Assembly (NCBI GenBank): GCA_030149365.1
Contig: JASBRP010000014.1
Location: forward strand, 62,001 to 126,000
Length of the DNA: 64,000 nucleotides
DNA from: Solimonas sp.
GTDB lineage: Bacteria; Pseudomonadota; Gammaproteobacteria; Nevskiales; Nevskiaceae
Direction of reading: 5' to 3'
The notes under the pieces are model-generated. The model saw nothing but the letters and a program-made list of their open reading frames with translations, was not told the DNA's origin and made no database searches. Both the position numbers and the translations under genes were made by a program. Shown here one piece after another: positions 1 to 10,689 of this stretch. Every line of letters starts with the position of its first letter. Within the stretch, counting starts at the first letter, position 1.

Positions 1-1714
1 CGTAGATCGTCTCCGGGATGCCCGACACGGTCGGGATGAAGGGGATCGACAGCAGGTGCGCTTCCTGGACCTTCCAGAGCTGGCCGCGGTTGTCGTAGCA
101 GTCCACGGCGGCGATCGCCCAGGAATCCTCGTCCAGGTAGAAGCGGCGCTTGCCGAAGCGGTGGCGCTGGCCCTGCTTGAGGGTCGCTTCCACCACCCAG
201 ACACGGTGCATCTCGTAGCGCGCCAGGTCCTGGTTGATGTGGCCGGGGCGGATGATGTCCTTGTACTTGAACGTGGGGCTGTTGAGCATCCACGAGTTGT
301 ACGGGATCAGCATTTCGCGCTTGCCGATCAGCTTCCAGTCGAAGCGCTCAAGCGAGCCGTTGAAGACGTCGATCTGGTCGTTGAACTGCTCGCCGTCGGA
401 ACCGATGGACGGGTTGTCGAAGCCCACGTCCGGGGCGCGGTTCACGCGACCCAGGCCCGGGCTGTAGATCCAGGCGAGGCGCGAGTTGCCTTCACCACCG
501 GCGGTTTCGTGCACCAGGATGATCTGGCCGGCGACGCGCGGCGGTTCCAGCACCTCTTGCAGGTAGTACGCGAACAGGCCGCCCTTGCGCATCTCGGCCG
601 GCTCCTTGAGGTTGGCGTACTTGAGCTTTACGTCCTCGACCAGCTTGGAGATCTTGTACGTGCCGTCCGGCTTGACGATGGCCTGGTTGTTGTAGCGCTT
701 GACCGCCGAACCGCGGAACTTGAGCTTGTGGTTCCACAGCGGCTCGGCGCCGGACTTGGGGATCGGGAACGGGAAGCCCAGTTCGGCCTTCTGCACGTCG
801 TCGGTGCCGACCAGCGTGGCGCGGGTGGCGTTGGCGACGGTGGCCTTGAGGATCTCATCCGGGAAGAACGCGTTCCGGTACGACGGGAACACGATCATCT
901 TGTAGTCCGGGTAGGTCTTGAACATCGCCTTGTGGCCGTCGGTCAGCACCTTGTCGTACTGGGCCAGGTTGGCCTTGGTGATGACGTAGAGCGGACGCAT
1001 CGAGGCCAGCGGATCGGCCGGCTTGCCCGGGACGTTGTACTGCAGGAAGCCCTTGACGTAGGAGGGCGTGTACTTGATCAGCAGCTCGTTGGCCTGCACG
1101 CGGGTCTTGGGATCGTCGACGATCGCCAGGATCTCCAGCACGCGGGCGATGTCGAAGGCCTTGACCAGGCGCGACATCCAGTCCTGCTTGCCCTTCATGC
1201 TCTGGATGACGGCAACGATGTCGTCCTTCAGGGCCGGCAGCTTGACCTGGCGCGACTTCACGGAGGCGATCAGGCCGTCCACGCTCTTGCCGCCACGGCC
1301 TTTCAGCACCTTGTCGAATTCCGCCTTGAGCTGCGGGTCGGCGCTGAGCATCTGCTGGGTGATGGCGATGACCTTGTCGGCCTTGGCCGGCTCGGCGTCC
1401 ATGATCGCCTGGCCCTGGTTCAGGATGTCGCCGACCACGCCGGCGTCGCTGATCATGGCCTGGATGTCCTTCACCAGGCGCACGCGCAGGTCTTCGAGCT
1501 GGGCGCGGGTGATCTTGAGCATCTCGGGGCTGAAGGAGGCCTTGCCGACGTAGGCCGGGATGGTGCCGTCCTTGTTGCCGGCGCGCTCGGCGCCGACTTC
1601 GGTCAGTTCCTTGCCCAGTTTTGCCGCTTCGGCGGCGGACACGACGGCGGACGCCGGTCCCGAAAACATCGCGGCCGCGAACAACGCGGCACAGGTGACA
1701 ACCTGCCGTTTCAT
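1..1714 (-). CDS. DUF1329 family protein with large internal insertion (3' end outside window)
   Basis: The first 571 residues are visible and the C-terminus lies beyond the left edge. Residues 1-23 form a signal peptide ending near PASA. The N-terminal block (AAKLGKELTEVGAERAGNKD, then GTIPAY) and everything from PLYVITKANLAQYDKVL (about residue 240) onward match the DUF1329 family. This is a periplasmic or outer-membrane-associated family, often paired with DUF1302 in lipid- and steroid-degrading bacteria. In ordinary members those two blocks are nearly adjacent. Here about 170 mostly helical residues (58-237) lie between them, in frame and without stop codons. A GGGAGGAG ribosome site precedes the ATG. 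A DUF1302 partner, if present, would lie to the left. The family assignment is solid; the function is unknown. Confidence 0.85.
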   Translation of the reverse strand, partial: MKRQVVTCAALFAAAMFSGPASAVVSAAEAAKLGKELTEVGAERAGNKDGTIPAYVGKASFSPEMLKITRAQLEDLRVRLVKDIQAMISDAGVVGDILNQGQAIMDAEPAKADKVIAITQQMLSADPQLKAEFDKVLKGRGGKSVDGLIASVKSRQVKLPALKDDIVAVIQSMKGKQDWMSRLVKAFDIARVLEILAIVDDPKTRVQANELLIKYTPSYVKGFLQYNVPGKPADPLASMRPLYVITKANLAQYDKVLTDGHKAMFKTYPDYKMIVFPSYRNAFFPDEILKATVANATRATLVGTDDVQKAELGFPFPIPKSGAEPLWNHKLKFRGSAVKRYNNQAIVKPDGTYKISKLVEDVKLKYANLKEPAEMRKGGLFAYYLQEVLEPPRVAGQIILVHETAGGEGNSRLAWIYSPGLGRVNRAPDVGFDNPSIGSDGEQFNDQIDVFNGSLERFDWKLIGKREMLIPYNSWMLNSPTFKYKDIIRPGHINQDLARYEMHRVWVVEATLKQGQRHRFGKRRFYLDEDSWAIAAVDCYDNRGQLWKVQEAHLLSIPFIPTVSGIPETIY

Positions 1715-1740
1715 GGGCTCTCCTCCCAGATGATGTTAAA

Positions 1741-1764
1741 AACGTTTACAGCGTCTAATGTTAC
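1741..1764 (-). promoter_or_regulatory. Candidate operator or promoter motif upstream of the DUF1329 gene
   Basis: The plus strand reads CGTTTACAGCGTCTAATGTT followed by ACAC, an imperfect TACA-N8-TGTT inverted repeat about 27-50 bp upstream of the ATG. A related block lies upstream of the SDR gene at 63451-63474, with 16 of 24 positions matching and no gaps. The two genes may share a regulator; this is inference from two copies only. Confidence 0.35.
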
Positions 1765-1868
1765 ACACGCCGTCTGGCCGGGGACTGTCCGTACAGACGT
1801 TCAGCGTTGTCAGAAACGTCAGCAACTGTCCACCGGACCGGCCTCCCGGGCCGGCCGAACACGTCCCC

Positions 1869-2363
1869 TCAGCCGGCTTGCCGGCCGCCCCCGAAACGGC
1901 TGCGGAACCAGGCTTCCAGCATGTTCTTTTCGTAGCGTAGCGGGTCGCTGCTGCGGCCGGACGCCGCATCCAGGTAGTTGCGGTCGCTGAGGTCTTCCTG
2001 CCGCTGCTCCAGCGTTCGCCCGCCGCGGGTGAGGCGGTAGCTCAGCCGCATGCGCGGCCAGGTGACGGCGTCCATCACGCGGACTTCGCCACGGCTGGCA
2101 TCCCACCACTGGAAACGGCCGGCCAGGTCCAGGTCGAGCACGTCGATGGACAGCTCCTGGCCGGGCTCGAGGTACTGCTCGCCCAGGCGCTGCAGCTCGG
2201 CGGTCAGTTCACGCTTGAGGGATTCGGACGGGGCCCGTCCACCGGAGCGCTGGCTGGCGTCGGTGTACTCGTCAGGCTCCAGATACTGCACCTGCACGGC
2301 GGCTGGGGCGGCCAGGGGCAACGCCAGCAGGGCGGCGGCCAGCAGCTTCGAAGCGGATCGCAT
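1869..2363 (-). CDS. DUF3016 domain-containing secreted protein
   Basis: A 164-residue protein with a signal peptide (residues 1-21, ending APAAV). The mature part begins VQVQYLEPDEYTDA, the typical opening of DUF3016 proteins, in which a beta strand leads into a YTD motif. The domain fills the rest of the protein. The ATG is preceded by a perfect AGGAGG. Family members are small periplasmic proteins of unknown role. It is separated from the DUF1329 gene by 154 bp and from recQ by 117 bp, and all three lie on the minus strand. Confidence 0.85.
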   Translation of the reverse strand: MRSASKLLAAALLALPLAAPAAVQVQYLEPDEYTDASQRSGGRAPSESLKRELTAELQRLGEQYLEPGQELSIDVLDLDLAGRFQWWDASRGEVRVMDAVTWPRMRLSYRLTRGGRTLEQRQEDLSDRNYLDAASGRSSDPLRYEKNMLEAWFRSRFGGGRQAG

Positions 2364-2480
2364 GGCACCTCCTGCCGGCAGGGAGCGGGCCTTCGATCTT
2401 ACTCCTCCGCCGGGCCGTGGGAAGTACCCGGAAAAGCCGCCGGATGTGCCTTTTTATCCCGGCAGCTCGCCGGGACCCGG

Positions 2481-4346
2481 CTAGGCCTTGGCGTGCTCGC
2501 GGATCAGCGCGGTGAAGTCCCAGCCGTACTCGTCCAGCTTCTTGGCGCCGACGCCGGGGATGGCAGCGAAGGCGTCCTGGTCGGTGGGCTTCTGGCGGGC
2601 CATGGCCCGCAGGCTGGCGTCGTTGAACACCACGTAGGGCGGCACGCCGTGCTCGGTGGCGATCTTCTTGCGCAGGGCGCGCAGGGCGTCGAACAGGGCG
2701 TCCTCCTCGGAGTCCGGCTCGACACCGGCTGCCACGGCCGCGCGGGCCGCCCTGCCCTTGCCCGAGGCCTTGGGCGCGGCGGCCGGGGCGGCCATGCGCA
2801 CCGCGCGCTCGCCGCGCAGCACTTCCCAGCTGGCCGCATTGAGCAGCAGCACGGGGTAGCCGTCATGGGTCTCTTCCATCAGGCCCTGCTGCATCAGCGA
2901 GCGCACCAGGGCGCGCCAGTCTTCCTGGGAGCGGCCGGCGCCGATGCCGTAGACCGTCAACGTGTCCAGGCCGCTGGAGATCAGCTTCTCGGTCTTGGCG
3001 CCGCGCAGGATGTCGATGACCGTGCTGGCGCCGTAGCGCTGGCGGCGCTGGGCCAGGCGCGCCACGGCGGAGAGCATCTGCTTGGCCTCCAGGGTCCAGT
3101 CCTGCAGGGGGCGCGGGTTGAGGCAGTTGTCGCAGTTGCCGCATCCGCCCGGATGGGGCTCACCGAAGTAGCGCAGCTGCACGGCGCGGCGGCACTCGCT
3201 GCTGTCGGCGTAGTCCAGCACCTGGCGCAGCTGCTGGCGGGCGATGCGCTGCTCGTCCTCCAGCGGGTCGCCAGTCTGCGGGTGGACCTTCTGCGCGATC
3301 AGGAACTCGGCGGTGCGGATGTCGCCCATGCCGAAGTACAGGACGCAGCTGGCGGGCTCGCCGTCGCGACCCGCGCGGCCGGCCTCCTGGTAGTAGCCTT
3401 CCATGGTCTTGGGCAGGTCGTAGTGCACCACCCAGCGCACGTCGGGTTTGTTGATGCCCATGCCGAAGGCGACGGTGGCCACCATCACCTGCACGTCGTC
3501 GCGGATGTAGCGGTCCTGGTTCTCGCGGCGGGTGTCGCCGCTGAGGCCGGCGTGGTACGGCAGGGCCGAGACGCCGGCGGCCTGCAGGTCGGCCGCGATC
3601 TCGTCCACGCGCTTGCGCGACAGGCAGTAGACGATGCCCGAGCCCTTGTTGTGGTAACGGATGTGGCCCAGCAACTCGTCGAAGGCGCGGCCGCCGCGCG
3701 GCTTCACCGCGTAGTAGAGATTGGGCCGGTTGAAGCTGGCGAGGTGCAGCGCCGGGTCGTTCAGGGCGAGCTGGCGCGCGATGTCCTCGCGCACGCGCTG
3801 GGTCGCGGTGGCGGTGAAGGCCAGCACCGGCACATCCGGGAACCACTCGCGCAGGCGGCTGAGCTGGCGGTATTCAGGCCGGAAGTCATGCCCCCATTCC
3901 GAGACGCAATGGGCCTCGTCGATGGTGAAGGCGGAGATGCCCACGGTCTCCTGCAGGGGCTGCAGAAAGCTGTCAACGAAGCCTGGGCTGAGCAGGCGCT
4001 CCGGCGCCAGGTACAGCAGCTTGATCTCGCCGCGCCGCAGGGCCTGGATGCGCTGCGCCGCCTCGATGCCGCCCAGGGTGGAGTTGAGGAAGGTGGCGGC
4101 AATGCCGTTGTCCTCCAGCAGCCGCACCTGGTCCTGCATCAGCGCGATCAGCGGCGAGACTACCACCATCACGCCCTCTTTCAGCAGCGCCGGCAGCTGG
4201 AAGCACAGCGACTTGCCGCCGCCGGTGGGCATGATGGCCAGCAGGTCGCGCCCGGACAGCGCATCCCGCACCACGGCTTCCTGGCCGGGGCGGAAGCTGT
4301 CGAAGCCGAAGTGGCGCTTGAGGGCGGGCAGCAGGTCGTCGGTCAT
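2481..4346 (-). CDS. recQ: ATP-dependent DNA helicase RecQ
   Basis: A 621-residue superfamily 2 3'-5' helicase that acts in recombination repair and processing of stalled forks. Visible features in order: Walker A PTGGGKS near residue 43; the DEAH box within IDEAHCVSEWGHD near 145; the helicase C-domain motif VVHYDLPKTMEGYYQEAGRA GRDG; the RecQ zinc-binding cysteines (SSEC and then GGCGNCDNC, about 375-405); a winged-helix region; and a C-terminal HRDC domain ending AIPGVGAKKLDEYG. Length matches E. coli RecQ. The ATG at 4346 was chosen; a GTG two codons upstream (4352) is possible. An alanine-rich linker (about 505-530) separates the winged-helix and HRDC domains. Confidence 0.97.
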   Translation of the reverse strand: MTDDLLPALKRHFGFDSFRPGQEAVVRDALSGRDLLAIMPTGGGKSLCFQLPALLKEGVMVVVSPLIALMQDQVRLLEDNGIAATFLNSTLGGIEAAQRIQALRRGEIKLLYLAPERLLSPGFVDSFLQPLQETVGISAFTIDEAHCVSEWGHDFRPEYRQLSRLREWFPDVPVLAFTATATQRVREDIARQLALNDPALHLASFNRPNLYYAVKPRGGRAFDELLGHIRYHNKGSGIVYCLSRKRVDEIAADLQAAGVSALPYHAGLSGDTRRENQDRYIRDDVQVMVATVAFGMGINKPDVRWVVHYDLPKTMEGYYQEAGRAGRDGEPASCVLYFGMGDIRTAEFLIAQKVHPQTGDPLEDEQRIARQQLRQVLDYADSSECRRAVQLRYFGEPHPGGCGNCDNCLNPRPLQDWTLEAKQMLSAVARLAQRRQRYGASTVIDILRGAKTEKLISSGLDTLTVYGIGAGRSQEDWRALVRSLMQQGLMEETHDGYPVLLLNAASWEVLRGERAVRMAAPAAAPKASGKGRAARAAVAAGVEPDSEEDALFDALRALRKKIATEHGVPPYVVFNDASLRAMARQKPTDQDAFAAIPGVGAKKLDEYGWDFTALIREHAKA

Positions 4347-4381
4347 TGGCACTCAGTACACCGACCGAATCTCGCAGGGGC

Positions 4382-4473
4382 CGTTCGCCCTGAGCCTGTC
4401 GAAGGGCAAACGGCCCCCATCAACCGCAGGGCGCGGAGTCCGTTCATGCTTCGACAAGCTCAGCACGAACGGA
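4382..4473. repeat. REP-like inverted repeats (family A, TTCGCCCTGAGCCTGTCGAA)
   Basis: Two diverged copies in opposite orientation between lysS and recQ: CCCTGAGCCTGTCGAAGGGC near 4388-4407 and CTTCGACAAGCTCAGCACGA near 4449-4468. The second copy sits in a hairpin flanked by GTCCGTTC/GAACGGAC. A third copy is at 31060-31084. This sequence type is a common dispersed intergenic repeat of proteobacteria. Confidence 0.8.
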
Positions 4474-4494
4474 CTTCGAGGGACGGAAAAATCC

Positions 4495-6000
<1,506 letters not shown>

Positions 6001-6003
6001 GGC

Positions 6004-7099
6004 TTAGAGGCCTTGCTTCAAGCTTGCTTCAATGAAGAGATCGAGGTTGCCGTCCAGCACCTTCTGCGTATCGGCGACTTCCACGCCGGTGCGCAGGTCC
6101 TTGATGCGGGACTGGTCGAGCACGTAGGAGCGGATCTGGCTGCCCCATTCGATGTCGCTCTTGGAGTCCTCGACCTTCTGCTTCTCGGTGTTGCGCTTCT
6201 GCAGCTCGACGTCGTACAGGCGCGCCGCCAGCATCTTCATGGCGCGATCGCGGTTGGCGTGCTGCGAGCGCTGCGTCTGGCAGGCCACGACGATGCCGCT
6301 GGGGATGTGCTTGATGCGGATGGCCGATTCGGTCTTGTTGACGTGCTGGCCGCCGGCGCCCGAGGAGCGGAAGGTGGCCACTTCCAGGTCGGCCGGGTTG
6401 ATGTCGATCTTGATGTTGTCGTCCACCTCGGGCGAGACGAACACGCCGGCGAAGGAGGTGTGGCGGCGGTTGCCGGAGTCGAACGGCGACTTGCGCACCA
6501 GGCGGTGTACGCCGGTTTCGGTGCGCAGCCAGCCGTAGGCGTAGGAGCCCTCGATGAACAGGCTGGCCGACTTGAGGCCGGCGACTTCGCCGTCGGAGCG
6601 CTCCAGCAGCTCCACCTTGAAGCCCTTGCCCTCGGCCCAGCGGATGTACATGCGCAGCAGGATGTCGGCCCAGTCCTGCGCCTCGGTGCCGCCGGCGCCG
6701 GCCTGCAGTTCCACGTAGGCGTTGGCGGTGTCCATCTCGCCGCTGAACATGCGGCGGAATTCCATGTCGTCGGCCAGCTTGCCGAGCTTGATCACGTCGC
6801 TCTCGACCTCGGCGACCGTACCGGCATCGCCTTCGGCCTCGGCCATGTCGAGCAGGTCACCGGCATCGTTGAGCCCGTTGGCGGCCCGGTCGATGGAGTC
6901 GATCACGTCCTGCAGCAGGGCGCGCTCGCGGCCCAGGCTCTGGGCGTATTCCGGCTTGTTCCAGACCTCCCCGCCCTCCAGCTCGGCGTTCACCTCGGCG
7001 AGGCGGTCCTTCTTGTTATCGTAGTCAAAGATAGCCCCGGAGCGCGTCGAAACGCACTCGCAGGGCTGTGATCTCGCTCTTGATCTGCTGGATTTCCAT
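6004..7099 (-). CDS. prfB: Peptide chain release factor 2, with programmed +1 frameshift
   Basis: RF2 releases peptides at UAA and UGA codons. The ATG at 7099 opens [20 protein letters not shown] followed by RGYL, and then an in-frame UGA occurs at codon 25 (7025-7027). The downstream frame continues [18 protein letters not shown]. Shifting +1 at CUU-UGA-C joins the two, exactly as in E. coli. The body carries the stop-codon recognition SPF tripeptide ([15 protein letters not shown]) and the catalytic GGQ ([15 protein letters not shown]). The product is about 364 residues. A plain ORF reading extends upstream to 7254 without a stop, but its first 75 residues are not RF2-like, so the frameshifted start is the real one. 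lysS follows immediately. Confidence 0.96.
7022..7042 (-). promoter_or_regulatory. RF2 autoregulatory frameshift site
   Basis: The minus strand reads GGGGCTATCTTTGAC: a Shine-Dalgarno-like purine run (CCGGGG) directly upstream of CTT TGA C. When RF2 is scarce the ribosome slips +1 on CUU and continues in the release-factor frame. The UGA is at 7025-7027. Spacing and sequence match the E. coli site (AGGGGGTATCTTTGAC) closely. Confidence 0.95.
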
Positions 7100-7293
7100 G
7101 ATCGGCCGGAGGGGCCCGCCAGAGGGGCCGTGAAAATGAGCCGCGGATTATAGCCGCAGCGCCGCTGCATCGGTTGTCGGCCGCCGCGCCCGCATGATAG
7201 AAATCCAGGAATAGCAGACGGTTGCCACTGGCGACTGTTATATTTATCGAACAACTAGGGTTCCCGACAGGGAAGAATCACAGGGGAGAAAGC

Positions 7294-8781
7294 ATGAAAC
7301 GTCGGTTCGGTCTTTTCGCAATGCTGCTGGCACTGGGCATGATCGCCCCGGTCCAGGCCCAGGACGAGGCCGCGCCGGCCGATCCGGCCACCGAAGCCGC
7401 CCCTGCGGACGCTGCCGCCGAAGCCCCGGCCGACGCCAGCGCCGAAGCTGCCCCGGCTGACGCCGCCGCCGAAGCCCCCGCCGAGGAGGCCCCGGTCGAA
7501 GAAGCCGCCGCCCCCGCCGAGGAAGCCCCGGTGGACGACTCCGCCTCGTCGGAGTCCTATGACGACGGCAGCAGCGGCGAATCCTCCGAGGAAGGCTCCG
7601 GTGCCGGCTCCGCCCTGGCCCACCGCCGCTGGTACGTCTCGCCGATGTTCTCCTACATCTATGCCGACGATGACCGCGGCACCGACGACGGCCTGGGCGG
7701 CGTCATCTCGATCGGCAAGAAGGTCACCAACGGCATGGCGCTGGAACTGATCGGCGTCTACGGCCAGATGGATGCCGAAGCCGGCGGTGGCTCGGCCGAG
7801 ATCAAGGGTGTCGGCCTCGGCGCGCTGATCTCCTTCTTCAACAACATGCCGAACCTGTACACCAAGCTGAACCTGATGTACGGCGCGGCCTCCAAGCACC
7901 CCGGCCCGATCCCCGACTACAAGACCACGCTGTTCGATATCGGCCTGGGCTACATGTACCCGCTCAGCGAGAAGATCATCCTGCGCGCTGAAGCCCTGTA
8001 CCGCGTGGACGCCCACGGCCGCAACCTGGCCGGCACCACCCCGGACGAGAACAAGAGCTTCTATGACGGCGTCTTCAACGTCGGCGTCCTGATCCCGCTG
8101 GGCCACACCCAGAAGGCCGAAGAGCCGGCTCCGGAAGTGGTCGAGACGGTCTGCCCGCCCGCTCCGGAAGGCGCGACGGTGGATGACAAGGGCTGCGCGG
8201 TCGATTCCGACGGCGACGGCGTGCCCGACGGCCTCGACCAGTGCCCGGATACCCCGGCTGGCAAGCAGGTCAACGAGCAGGGTTGCGTGATCGACGGCGA
8301 CGGCGACGGCGTGCCCGACGAGATCGACGAGTGCCCGAACACCCCGGCTGGCGCCAAGGTCCTGGCCAACGGCTGCGCCCTGACCGGCGACTGCCGCAAG
8401 CCGCGTGCCGGCGAGCAGGTGGACGAGAACGGCTGCGCCGCCAACAAGTTCGTGCTCAAGGGCGTGAAGTTCGAGTTCGACTCGGACCGCCTGACCGACG
8501 ACGCCAAGACCATCCTGATCGACGTGGGTGCCACCCTGAACTCCTACCCGGAGATCAAGGTCGAGCTGGAAGGCCACACCGACAGCTCCGGCACCGACGC
8601 CTACAACCTGGGCCTGTCGGAGCGCCGCGCCAACGCGGTGAAGACCTTCCTCAGCGGCCAGAGCGTCACGGCCGACCGCATGACCCCGGTGGGTTATGGC
8701 GAGGCCCAGCCGATCGACACCAACGACACCGAAGCCGGCCGCGAGAACAACCGCCGCGTCGAGCTGAAGGTGATTGAGTAA
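7294..8781 (+). CDS. OmpA-family outer-membrane protein with TSP3 repeats
   Basis: A 495-residue outer-membrane protein. Residues 1-21 are a signal peptide (ending VQAQ). Residues 22 to about 105 are a long Ala/Glu/Pro low-complexity segment. About 108-275 is an eight-strand-type beta-barrel region beginning RRWYVSPMFSYIYADDD. About 295-365 contains calcium-binding thrombospondin type 3 repeats (DSDGDGVPDGLDQCPDTPAG and DGDGDGVPDEIDECPNTPAG) followed by a third repeat whose Asp-rich core is lost. From 388 the OmpA peptidoglycan-binding domain contains LEGHTDSSGTDAYNLGLSERR and the closing NNRRVEL. This is the OprF-like architecture. The ATG at 7294 was chosen because GGGGAGA precedes it by 5 nt. 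Confidence 0.93.
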   Translation: MKRRFGLFAMLLALGMIAPVQAQDEAAPADPATEAAPADAAAEAPADASAEAAPADAAAEAPAEEAPVEEAAAPAEEAPVDDSASSESYDDGSSGESSEEGSGAGSALAHRRWYVSPMFSYIYADDDRGTDDGLGGVISIGKKVTNGMALELIGVYGQMDAEAGGGSAEIKGVGLGALISFFNNMPNLYTKLNLMYGAASKHPGPIPDYKTTLFDIGLGYMYPLSEKIILRAEALYRVDAHGRNLAGTTPDENKSFYDGVFNVGVLIPLGHTQKAEEPAPEVVETVCPPAPEGATVDDKGCAVDSDGDGVPDGLDQCPDTPAGKQVNEQGCVIDGDGDGVPDEIDECPNTPAGAKVLANGCALTGDCRKPRAGEQVDENGCAANKFVLKGVKFEFDSDRLTDDAKTILIDVGATLNSYPEIKVELEGHTDSSGTDAYNLGLSERRANAVKTFLSGQSVTADRMTPVGYGEAQPIDTNDTEAGRENNRRVELKVIE

Positions 8782-8860
8782 AGCAGCGAGCCGCGTGGAG
8801 GGGCCCATGCCATCAGGCATGGGGATCCTAGCGCAGCGAGTCTGCGGGTTTAGCTGACCG

Positions 8861-8891
8861 AACCCCGCCCTAACCGGCGGGGTTTTCTTTT
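8861..8891 (+). terminator. Rho-independent terminator after the OmpA-family gene
   Basis: A 9-bp perfect stem AACCCCGCC/GGCGGGGTT (8861-8869 and 8876-8884) with a six-base loop is followed by TTCTTTTT. It lies 80 bp after the porin stop codon. Confidence 0.9.
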
Positions 8892-8925
8892 TGGCGCCTC
8901 ACGATGAGACTGCTACCCTGCCGGC

Positions 8926-9297
8926 ATGTCCGAACTCAACGATCCCCGCGTCCTGTTCGCCGCCGAGCGCACCCTGCTGGCCTGGAACCGGACCTGCCTG
9001 ACCCTGATGGCCTTCGGCTTCGTGATCGAGCGCTTCGGCCTGTTCCTGCGCTATGTGGCGCCGGAGACGGCGGCGACACCCGGGCCGCGGCTGGCGTCGC
9101 ACCTGGTGGGCGTGGGCTTCATCCTCTGCGGCGTGCTGCTGGCGCTGCTGTCCAGCGCGCAATACGTGAGGGTGCTGCGCAGCCTGCGCGGCGCGGAGAT
9201 TCCGCAGGGGCACTGGGTGCACCTGGCGACGGTGACCAACGTGGTGACGGCGGCCTTGGGCGTGGCGGTGGCGGGGTACCTGTTCGCGCAGGCGTAG
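8926..9297 (+). CDS. DUF202 / YidH-like inner-membrane protein
   Basis: A 123-residue protein beginning MSELNDPRVLFAAERTLLAW, the conserved start of DUF202 proteins (ERT-LAW-R motif). Three hydrophobic helices are visible: about 20-42, 62-82 and 100-121. Length matches the family. The function of bacterial DUF202 proteins is not established, although eukaryotic relatives carry the domain at the C-terminus of the polyphosphate polymerase complex. The gene lies alone between the porin terminator and the convergent flavoprotein gene. Confidence 0.85.
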   Translation: MSELNDPRVLFAAERTLLAWNRTCLTLMAFGFVIERFGLFLRYVAPETAATPGPRLASHLVGVGFILCGVLLALLSSAQYVRVLRSLRGAEIPQGHWVHLATVTNVVTAALGVAVAGYLFAQA

Positions 9298-9353
9298 AGC
9301 TGGGCTGACGATTGAAACCCATCTCTCGCCGGGAGATGGCTGCAAAAAAGGCT

Positions 9354-10529
9354 CTAGACCGCCTTCCCCGCCGCGACGCCCGAAGCCCAGGCCCATTGAA
9401 AGTTGAACCCGCCCAGCCAGCCCGTCACATCCATCACCTCGCCCACGAAGTGCAGCCCTGGCACGAGCTTCGACTCCATGGTGGCGGATGACAGCTCGCG
9501 GGTATCCACGCCGCCCAGTGTGACCTCGGCGGTGCGGTAGCCCTCGGTGCCGGAGGCGGTGATGGGCCAGTCTGCCAACTGGCCGGCCAGGTCCTTGAGC
9601 TCCTGCGGGCGGTACTGGCGCATGGGCTTGCTGGTGAACCAGGCCTCGCAGAGGCGCTGGGCGAAGCGCTTGGGCAAGGCCTCGGACAGGATCGTGCGCA
9701 GCTCGGCCAGGGGACGCTCCTGCTGCTGCTCCTGCAGCCAGGCCAGGGCATCGCGGTCCGGCAGCAGGTCCAGCTGCAGGGGCTCGCCGGGCTGCCAGTA
9801 GCTGGAGATCTGCAGGATCGCCGGGCCGCTGAGGCCACGGTGGGTGATCAGCATCTGGTTGCGGAAGGACTGGCGCCCGGCGCGGGCCTCCACCTCGAAG
9901 GACAGGCCGCTGAGGTCCTGGTATTGCTCCTGGGGCTTGCCGCTGAGTGTCAGCGGCACCAGGCCGGCGCGGGTGGGCAGCACGGCATGGCCGAACTGGC
10001 GGGCCAGCTGGTAGCCGAAGCCGCTGGCGCCCATGCTGGGGATCGACAGACCGCCGGTGGCCACCACCAGGCGCTCGCAGCTGATCTTGCCCAGGGCCGT
10101 GGCCACGGCAAAGCCACCCTCGCGCCGCTCGACCTGCCCCGTCTCGCAGCCCACCTCGATCCGGACCTGGGCGACGGCACACTCATCCAGCAGCATGCGC
10201 ACGATCTGCTTGGAGGAGTCGTCGCAGAACAGTTGCCCGAGCTCCTTCTCGTGGTAGGCGATGCCATGGCGCTCGACCAGGGCGATGAAGTCGGCCGGGG
10301 TGTAGCGTGCCAGGGCCGACTTGCAGAAATGCGGGTTGGCAGACAGGAAGTTCTGCGGGCCGGCGTGCAGGTTGGTGAAGTTGCAGCGCCCGCCGCCGGA
10401 CATGAGTATCTTCTTGCCCACCCGGTTGGCATGCTCCACGACCAGCACGCGCCGGCCGCGCTGGCCAGCGGTCAGCGCGCACATCAGGCCGGCGGCACCG
10501 CCGCCCAGAACGATCACGTCGTAATCCAT
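9354..10529 (-). CDS. NAD(P)/FAD-dependent oxidoreductase, BaiN/HI0933 family
   Basis: A 391-residue flavoprotein. The dinucleotide-binding motif is [15 protein letters not shown] at residues 5-19. The family signature [16 protein letters not shown] follows at about 44-59, and a second conserved motif [18 protein letters not shown] lies near 160. The C-terminus ends [22 protein letters not shown], the typical FAD-contacting tail. The start MDYDVIV was chosen because sequence upstream of it is not conserved in character. Substrate is unknown for most members; a clostridial homologue (BaiN) acts in bile-acid dehydroxylation. It is divergent from rluF across a REP-like hairpin. Confidence 0.9.
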   Translation of the reverse strand: MDYDVIVLGGGAAGLMCALTAGQRGRRVLVVEHANRVGKKILMSGGGRCNFTNLHAGPQNFLSANPHFCKSALARYTPADFIALVERHGIAYHEKELGQLFCDDSSKQIVRMLLDECAVAQVRIEVGCETGQVERREGGFAVATALGKISCERLVVATGGLSIPSMGASGFGYQLARQFGHAVLPTRAGLVPLTLSGKPQEQYQDLSGLSFEVEARAGRQSFRNQMLITHRGLSGPAILQISSYWQPGEPLQLDLLPDRDALAWLQEQQQERPLAELRTILSEALPKRFAQRLCEAWFTSKPMRQYRPQELKDLAGQLADWPITASGTEGYRTAEVTLGGVDTRELSSATMESKLVPGLHFVGEVMDVTGWLGGFNFQWAWASGVAAGKAV

Positions 10530-10572
10530 AGGGCGCGCAGTGTCGGGGTTCCAGGCGAGAGTTTCCACCTGT

Positions 10573-10650
10573 TCCCGTGGGTGCGACGCAAGTCGCGAAT
10601 CGATTTCCCCGTGGCAGGCCCAGGATCGCGGCTTGCGCCGCTCCCACGGG
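10573..10650. repeat. REP-like imperfect inverted repeat (family C)
   Basis: Arms CCCGTGGGTGCGACGCAAGT and CGGCTTGCGCCGCTCCCACG can fold back on one another. It lies between the divergent flavoprotein gene and rluF. A related element with a GGGAGCGGCTTC arm is at 13485-13550. Confidence 0.65.
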
Positions 10651-10689
10651 GCGCTGGAAAGCCGGGCTGGAAACCCTGAAAATTCACCG

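Noticed and set aside
56..1990. Long open frame on the plus strand opposite the DUF1329 gene
   Set aside because: It is an antisense shadow of a GC-rich gene: composition is Val/Leu/Gly/Arg/Asp-rich without domains, while the minus strand encodes a recognisable DUF1329 protein with signal peptide.
7100..7254. Upstream in-frame extension of prfB
   Set aside because: The extension does not resemble RF2; the true N-terminus is in another frame joined by the programmed frameshift.
9319..9339. Hairpin CCATCTC/GAGATGG as terminator between the DUF202 and flavoprotein genes
   Set aside because: No T run follows it on either strand in the correct position, so termination is not supported.
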